DNA from: Bagarius yarrelli
Lineage: Eukaryota; Chordata; Actinopteri; Siluriformes; Sisoridae
Direction of reading: 5' to 3'
Length of the DNA: 64,000 nt
Assembly (NCBI GenBank): GCA_005784505.1
Contig: VCAZ01000001.1
Coordinates: 15,731,647 to 15,795,646 of the forward strand
The notes beneath the pieces are model-generated. The model ran no database searches. It was not told the origin of the DNA and saw only the letters and a program-made list of their open reading frames with translations. Every line of letters starts with the position of its first letter. The stretch's first letter is position 1. The position numbers were made by a program, and so were the translations under genes. Below are positions 57,652-64,000 of this stretch, piece after piece.

Positions 57652-57658
57652 GAGCACA
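57580..57658. repeat. (TA)n tract within an inverted repeat
   Basis: A 58-base TA run at 57593-57650 is bracketed by TGTGCTCG (57580-57587) and its exact reverse complement CGAGCACA (57651-57658). The whole forms a near-perfect palindrome about 80 bases long, roughly 430 bases upstream of the col11a1 start codon. Confidence 0.9.
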
Positions 57659-60272
57659 TGATTATGCATATGATTAGCATATGATTATGATTTTCTTTTC
57701 ATTATTTTATTATCTAATTATCTAATTATCTACTTATTTTATTATCTAATTATCTAATTATCTACTCAGTGATGTCAGTATTTTTTATTATTTATGTATT
57801 TTATTTATTTTTTATTAGGTATTAAATCTGAAGGATCAGTTAATGGTTTAGGATTTTAGTCAATGAAAAATGGCTTTTGGCTTCTGAATTGATTAATGGT
57901 CTGATTTCTCCTGCTTAGGGTGGCGCTTTCATTGTCATATTTAAATCATGACACGAAGACACACCCACTGGCCTACAGACCCTCTTAGCTCAATGCTCAT
58001 CGCCAAGCTAACATTCCTTCCACACACCCACACAGTTATTCTTCTGTGTTCTGTTGTTTTATCATTATTACTCTTATTAGACTGGAACCAGATACAGACA
58101 GACAGAGAGCGAGAGAGAGACAGGTGGACAAGCAGACAGACAGAGAGAAAGAGACAGACATTTTATAGACAGAGGCAGTTATCCAGACAGATGTTGGAGA
58201 CAGACTTTTAGGCATGCCTCTGTGTAAGAAGACAGACAAACACCAAGGTTCTGTTTAATCCTGTTTACAAACAGCGTCATGCTGCTGTCTATCATCAGTG
58301 ACTTAATGATTGGCGGCTGCTGACTTTAAAGCGGCTGTATGTGAGTATTTTCCGGGTTGATGTAGCTTAAAGCCGCTTTAATTAACTGGATTAGAATAAA
58401 TTTTCTATTAAAAAGAATTAGTTAAAAGTGTTTAGTGATGATTCTGACTCTGACACTTGTTTTGGACAGAGAGGCTCGATTCTACACTCACTCTCGCCAC
58501 AGTGCATAAGTGTGGATTTTACTTCAAATCCCTTAATTTTAGGCAAACAAACAGCCAAGTTTATGATTAAGCCCTGAGTATAAACCCTAATTATGGCTTT
58601 ATAAAACAAAGCCAAGGCTTAATCACTGTCATTAACTCTCTACAACCGAGCAAACCATCAGAAACACAGCACGGGAGGGTGTGTGTGCATGTGCGTGTGG
58701 GTGGGTGCTTGTGTGGGGAAGGGTGGTGGTGGACGTAAATCTGTTTTTGGAGAGAAACATACACGAAAAGTCTTCCACTATAAAATCCAAATATCCAATG
58801 GAAATTCATCAGTTTTAATTATATTGGTGCTCTTTTAATTTCAGATTTAACTGGGAGTTTAAAAAAGTTTAAATAAATCCGTGTGCCAGCTGTGGAAGTT
58901 GATTCTTTTGATTAAAATCCTAAAGTAGTAACAAAGAAAGCTTTTACATGAAGTCCAGCCTCGGAATTAACATCATCATAAACACTAAGTCATCATCGAT
59001 TAATACAATATATTCTTTGTTGTGTTTGAAAGTTCTGTGTGAAAGAGTTATTTAAAGGGAAATAAATCCTTGACGAATCATCCATCAGTACAGTGAAGAG
59101 CCATCTGTGCCTGAGAGCTTTATTCCTCTGATACCCAGGCAATTTACACACAATTACAGTTTTCAATTTATTAAAGAACAAATCTTAACCGTTTATTTAT
59201 TATTATTTATTACTGTTTATACATTATTTCCTGCACTCTTTCTGACCAATCAGATTCCAGCATGCAGGCAGCGGTCCTTATGATGGCGTGTAAATGAGAG
59301 AAAGTGTTTTTTTATGTAAAAAAAAAAACCTTTTCACATTAAAACACTTGATCTTACAGAATCAGTGTGTTGCATGTCATATGTAAATCTGTTATCACAC
59401 TCCGTGAGCGTTCCAGGACGCTACTGCAGCCCTGAGTTTCAGACACAGACTAAAAACTAAGCAGTTCGAATTCACCTCCTGCTTCGCTTATTCAGCTAAA
59501 ACTCAAACGGTCTGCATTTTCCCCCCACTTATTACACGTAAAAACCCTTCATTCAGGGAAACCACTGGAATGGAATTCTTCAAATGTTTTTTTTTTTTTC
59601 TTGGCAATGAAGCAGAGACGTGCAGCTCTCACTGTGTTTCCCGGGCCCAAGGCCTGAAGCGGTTCATTTTAATTGAAGCGTCCGTCCTGTGTTGGCTCAT
59701 GTGGGAAAAATGCGCTGCAAGCAAAGCAAAAAAACACTGCCACTGCCGCTATTTTTTCCATGCGCTTGAAGCGTACAATTTTGTGCGTTTGTAGATTCTT
59801 TGTGCAGTCTAAAGTGTGTGATTAAATAACCATAGCGCTCGCTGTGGAACAGCTCCATAATGCTCTGGTGTAATTATTCTATAAAGAGAATGCTTAAAGA
59901 ACGCCCCGTCTAGCAAGAGGCTTTTAATTTCAGCGGGACGTGTGTTTATGATGATGAAGCGTTCCTGTTGCAAGTAAAAGTGGTGACTAAAATATTCGTC
60001 TCACTGTGATCACTCTGAACTTTACGTCAGGATTTGGAAGTTTGTGATTTGGTGGTTTTGGTTTTATTTGTTCTCTTTGGGTTTAGTCAGAGTCTATGAC
60101 TTTCAGATATTTCAGTCCAGTGAAGACTACACAGCGTGGAGAAAGAATAACAAACCTTAAAGCACTACAGAGCCCCAAGTTCTGCTGAGTGATAAAGCTG
60201 TAGGATTCCAGAACCACAAACTAAGAACATTAATCAGTGTTGGAACCTCAAGTAGTTTTCATTTACATTTAT

Positions 60273-60303
<31 letters not shown>

Positions 60304-62574
60304 ATAATGAGTTTTGCTCTCTGATTGGTCATTAGATGTTGATGAATTCTCGAAAACAGCAGCTCTAATCTGCAATCGTTTCCAGTCCATTAATAAAGTG
60401 TGTGTGAGGAATCTCCAGAAATGACTGCTGTGTATCAGTCAGAGGTAAAGCTGTAACTTAAAGTTTTCCACATTCTTAGGACAAAGAAGTTTCCACTGCT
60501 TTGTGCTTTCTAAGGAACATGACAAGCTGAAATTTTTCTCTAATGAGAAGGAAACTTAAAAGGGAGATAATGCGGAGAGACTTCTGAAGGAGTAAGAAAT
60601 CAGAGAGGAATTAGAAGTAAGAAAATTGAACAGATGACAGGAAGCGGCTTTTAAAAAATGTTATGTAACTATAAAGTGCTAAAAAGTGTAGGTCGTTCCT
60701 CAATAGGGCAAAAACTTTTCTGGCCTTTGTTACTAAATCCAGTTTGGGTGTAGGCATTTATTTAGTTACTTATCTTTTGTCTGCAAAAGTGCACTTTAAA
60801 AAGCCCTTCTCAGTAGATTGCCAACAAGATCTGGTGTAGCAGTGCTGGCAATTTTCGTTTTATTGAGTTTCACTTTTGCACCCTGGGGAACTCTGGGAGC
60901 AGCACTGGGCACGTCGCTCGAACCAGAGAGCGGGCTGTCACTGAATGTCAGAATTTAATTGGTTGATGATTTTGTTGCTAATACATATAATATAATACAT
61001 ATAAGAATCATTTTCAACCCAGACCTTTTTAATGTAGGATATTCCAGTTCACCTTGAACAACACTAATCATGGGCAATTTTATGGATTTACACTAATAAA
61101 AAGTAATAAAATTGAACTAAATAATTTTTAAAATGTGTTTTTCATAAAGCCAACAGAGAAGGCCCTGCTGGCCCTGACCGCCAACCACTGATTTACCATC
61201 AATGTGGCTACCATAATTTATCACTGGCCTGGCCCAACAACACACACACAACCCCATCCTCTACATATACACTCTGAGCTCCTTTCCTGTGGATTCCTGG
61301 TGATCCTGAGGGTAAAGATTATCCGTGTTGGGGTAGGGGGTGACTGGAGGGGTAAAAGGTCTTTCACGAAGTGTGCAATTTTGAAAGTATGGCTGTGCAG
61401 AACTGGGACAGTTTAAGGTACAGCACCCATCTGCCTCAAATGTCATTGTCGGGAAACCACCCAGACACTACCACGGGAGTCGCTCTGTACGCAGTACTAC
61501 TGATAAAAATGATAATTACATGAATAAACTTTTACGTACACTTAACTTTCCTATCCTTGTTTATTTTGTCGCACTTATTCAAAAAGTTCTGGGTAGAAGT
61601 TCACCTGGACCCTTACTTTCAGAAAGTGTGCACAAGTAGGTGGGGTGGAAAAGCTCACCAGTAAATTGGGACGCTCTACACACTCGCACCCTTGCCGTTA
61701 ACACGCAAATGAGGGGCATAAGTACGGATATTGGGACAGGGCCTTAGTGTCATTTAGAGTCTAAAAACAATAAACAGTACAAATGTCCCTCACCGACAGT
61801 CTGTGATGGTAAAGTGTTCATATGGTGTGTTTGTTATCCATAAATTTTGAAAGTAAACTGTTTTGAACTTGTGGGAGAAGTCATACAATTTATCTTGTTA
61901 CATCATCACAGCATATTTCTTTCATTTTTCTTCAACTAAACACAAGGCTTACTGTAAACTTTAAGCTGTGTGCGTGTTTATGTTGTGTGTGTGTGCGTGT
62001 TTGTGTGCAATAAATTAACAACTGGCTGAGGTGGGCAGTGTGTTTTGTTTGCGGTCAGCAGCTTTGCTATAACAAATGAAGTTTGTTATTTGTTATAGCA
62101 AACCTTTCAGCCATTTTAGGTGTAAAGAATCTGAAGTGAGAATGAAATAGTGGAGCAAAAAACAGAGACGTACATCTGGAAAAGCCGTTAGACCAGGTAG
62201 CAGTTTCCTGCAGTTTAATATGAATGACTGGAATTCTGTGTAATAGTGTTATAAGCTAATCGATGTAGCATAACTTTGTGAAGTATTGCCAGCATGTCTG
62301 CATACAAATTTTCGTTTCTCTTGTTATTCAATGTAATTCTGATTATTGACCCTTTCTCGTTGTTTATTTCACTATCTTTTGGTTCTGTGTTGGGTTTAGC
62401 TATTTGTTTACCAACACTTTGCCTGCTCATTTTACTAGTTCGATTGTCTTTTGTTTAATAATCAACCTGTTCTGCAACATGGATCATTCGCGGGATGTTA
62501 CTGAGGGTTTGTAACACATTCTGACATCTTGACGCTGCTTACCGAGTCTTTAAGCGCTAAAGTTCGGTCAGTTA

Positions 62575-62700
62575 CATCACAAGAGGTATCAGGTTTTTGG
62601 TATCAGAGTGTTTCAACAAGTACCAGAACGATTAAATAAGCTCAGTATCGGGCCTGATCCCCATACCAGTATCAGTATCAGTGCATCCCTAATGTGCACC
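62575..62700. mobile_element. Possible hAT-type terminal fragment
   Basis: The text GTATCAGTATCAGTGCATCC followed by CTAA resembles the terminal region of a common fish hAT non-autonomous family. No second end was identified. Confidence 0.3.
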
Positions 62701-63769
62701 TTGAAAGGTCCACTTACCCACAATGCAGAACTGTTCATTTTCAATAAGTGATTTAATATGTATCCAGTTCAATGTTTAATAGTGAATTGAGCTGATTCAT
62801 TTTCAGACATGTGATTTGCTTACAAGGAAAACAATCAGTTTAGAGCACATAAACAGAGAGAAAACTGTCAGTGTCCTGGAGGATGACATTTATTCTCTGC
62901 CCATTTGGAGCAGAAGTTTAAGTCACTTGGCAGACTTGGGTTCTGTCCTAAAGTGGTGGTGAGGAGTGGTGAGGAGAGGTCCAGTCTGTCATTACGAACT
63001 CCTGCATTTATGCTGATGGTCTGGAGCCAGTGTGTGTCTGGTTTCTTTAAATTCTTCAAAAAGGACATTTCCAAGAACATATGGATGTCTACACAATTAT
63101 TTTTTTTTGAAACCTGAGCCTCTTTCCAGGAGAGCAGACCAGAGACCTCGCTCACTCTCAGGCTTGGCTTCATCACTTGGTCTTAGACCTACGCTGAGAG
63201 AGCTGATGAAATGTTCAAAGCACGTTGGCGCTGAACAATGATTTTTAACATATTTTAACATTTTGTTGTTGATTTTTTAATGTGCATCTCTGTTAGCATG
63301 TTATTTGTGGAATGTGCGGAATTCTGATAAATAGAGCGATCTAATTGGGCAGACCTCATGGCTGGGATCTGTTCTCTTGTCAGTGCCGGTTACTAGATGC
63401 ACATCACAGAGTTATGCTTTTATGCTTCTCTTTCAGCTTGAGTGGTAATTTTTCTTTAGCTCCATGTTGTTTGTTATTTTTCCTTTAGACTCTGGGTTAG
63501 TTTTTATAGAAAGAGATTCAACCCCAGACCTTTACTTCACATGAAAAGGAACATTTAAGCTTTAAGATCAATTTTCTGATGTGAAAAATAGAGAGACAGA
63601 GGGATATTAAACAGCGGAGCAAGTAAACGTGTGTACCTGTTAAAAAGAGAAATAAAGTACTACATTAGTTAAGCAACTAGTTACAGTAGCTGGGTTCAGA
63701 CAAAAGTCAGGTAGATAGACATAAAGAAAGATCAAGAGATTGAAGTCATGGAGAAGTGATAGTTGGGCA

Positions 63770-64000
63770 ATGGAGCTTTGATGGAGAGAGAACAATAGAA
63801 AAGAGTTGTGATGGAGGAAGGGGAGTAATGGAAGAAGTGATGGAGGAGGATTGTAATGGAGTGAGTGATAGAGGATTGTGATAGAGGAAGTGATAAAGAG
63901 AGTAATAGAGGAGGATTGTGATGGAGGCTGAGATAAAGAGTTTTTGATGAAGGGAGTGATAAAGGGAGTGATAGTGAAGAATTGTAAAAATAGAAGAGAA
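63770..64000. repeat. GATGGAGGA/GTGATAGAGGA degenerate repeat
   Basis: Purine-rich units of about 20-30 bases (GTGATGGAGGAAGTGATA-like) that run to the window edge. Confidence 0.8.

Larger units (their letters stand above)
57659..64000. other. Intergenic 5' flank of col11a1
   Basis: Mostly non-repetitive AT-rich DNA. There are small repeats: (GACA)-like text at 58095-58200, (CA)n at 60280-60302, and a GATGGAGGA-type repeat from about 63770 to the end. Open frames such as 62868-63176 (-) and 59570-59794 (+) show no domain I recognise. No gene is called here. Confidence 0.7.

Noticed and set aside
62868..63241. Overlapping frames on both strands near the right end
   Set aside because: No domain, splice context or codon signal that would support a gene; possibly an old repeat.

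Overview
The window is vertebrate nuclear DNA, almost certainly from a teleost fish. It has GT-AG spliced genes with mostly short introns, very dense (CA)n, (GA)n and (CTGT)n microsatellites, tRNA-headed SINEs and remnants of non-LTR retrotransposons. There are no prokaryote-style operons, and nearly all the long open frames outside the genes are artefacts of tandem repeats. An otophysan fish is plausible from the SINE types, but the sequence alone does not prove it.

Three protein-coding genes account for the coding content. (1) Positions 53-1946 (+) hold the last five coding exons of an ABCA-type transporter. The second nucleotide-binding domain and a VFVNFAKQQ...LHPRAAGA tail identify abca4, the photoreceptor retinoid flippase. 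(2) Positions 2670 to about 8130 (-) hold a very-long-chain trans-2,3-enoyl-CoA reductase gene (tecr), arranged tail to tail with abca4. (3) Positions 11263-57166 (-) hold a complete fibrillar collagen gene. I could place 67 coding exons with continuous phase, predicting about 1,814 residues. The TSPN domain, variable region, minor helix, main helix of 337 Gly-X-Y triplets and seven-cysteine C-propeptide all fit collagen alpha-1(XI), col11a1. ABCA4 and COL11A1 lie on the same chromosome arm in mammals, which supports both names.

Layout: 1-2 kb abca4 3' end; 2.6-8.1 kb tecr, with large tandem repeats in its introns; 8.1-11.2 kb an interval with two or three unassigned coding-looking exons on the minus strand; 11.3-31.6 kb the collagen C-propeptide and helix exons; 31.6-37.3 kb the minor-helix and variable-region exons; 37.3-57.1 kb long 5' introns that carry LINE remnants, a hAT-like element, SINEs and several minisatellites; 57.2-64 kb the 5' flank of col11a1, where I found no gene.

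The three genes have no common pathway (retinal lipid transport, fatty-acid elongation in the ER, extracellular matrix). Their adjacency is synteny, not an operon. I found no undescribed multi-gene system. The observations most worth a second look are two GC-AG introns, a pair of equal-length 105-nt cassette exons in the collagen variable region, a splice acceptor whose pyrimidine tract is a (CT)n microsatellite, unassigned exons upstream of tecr, a possible uORF in the collagen leader, a palindromic (TA)n block in the collagen 5' flank, and SINEs and a LINE that share a 3' tail. Names were assigned by recalling family sequences, not by a search.
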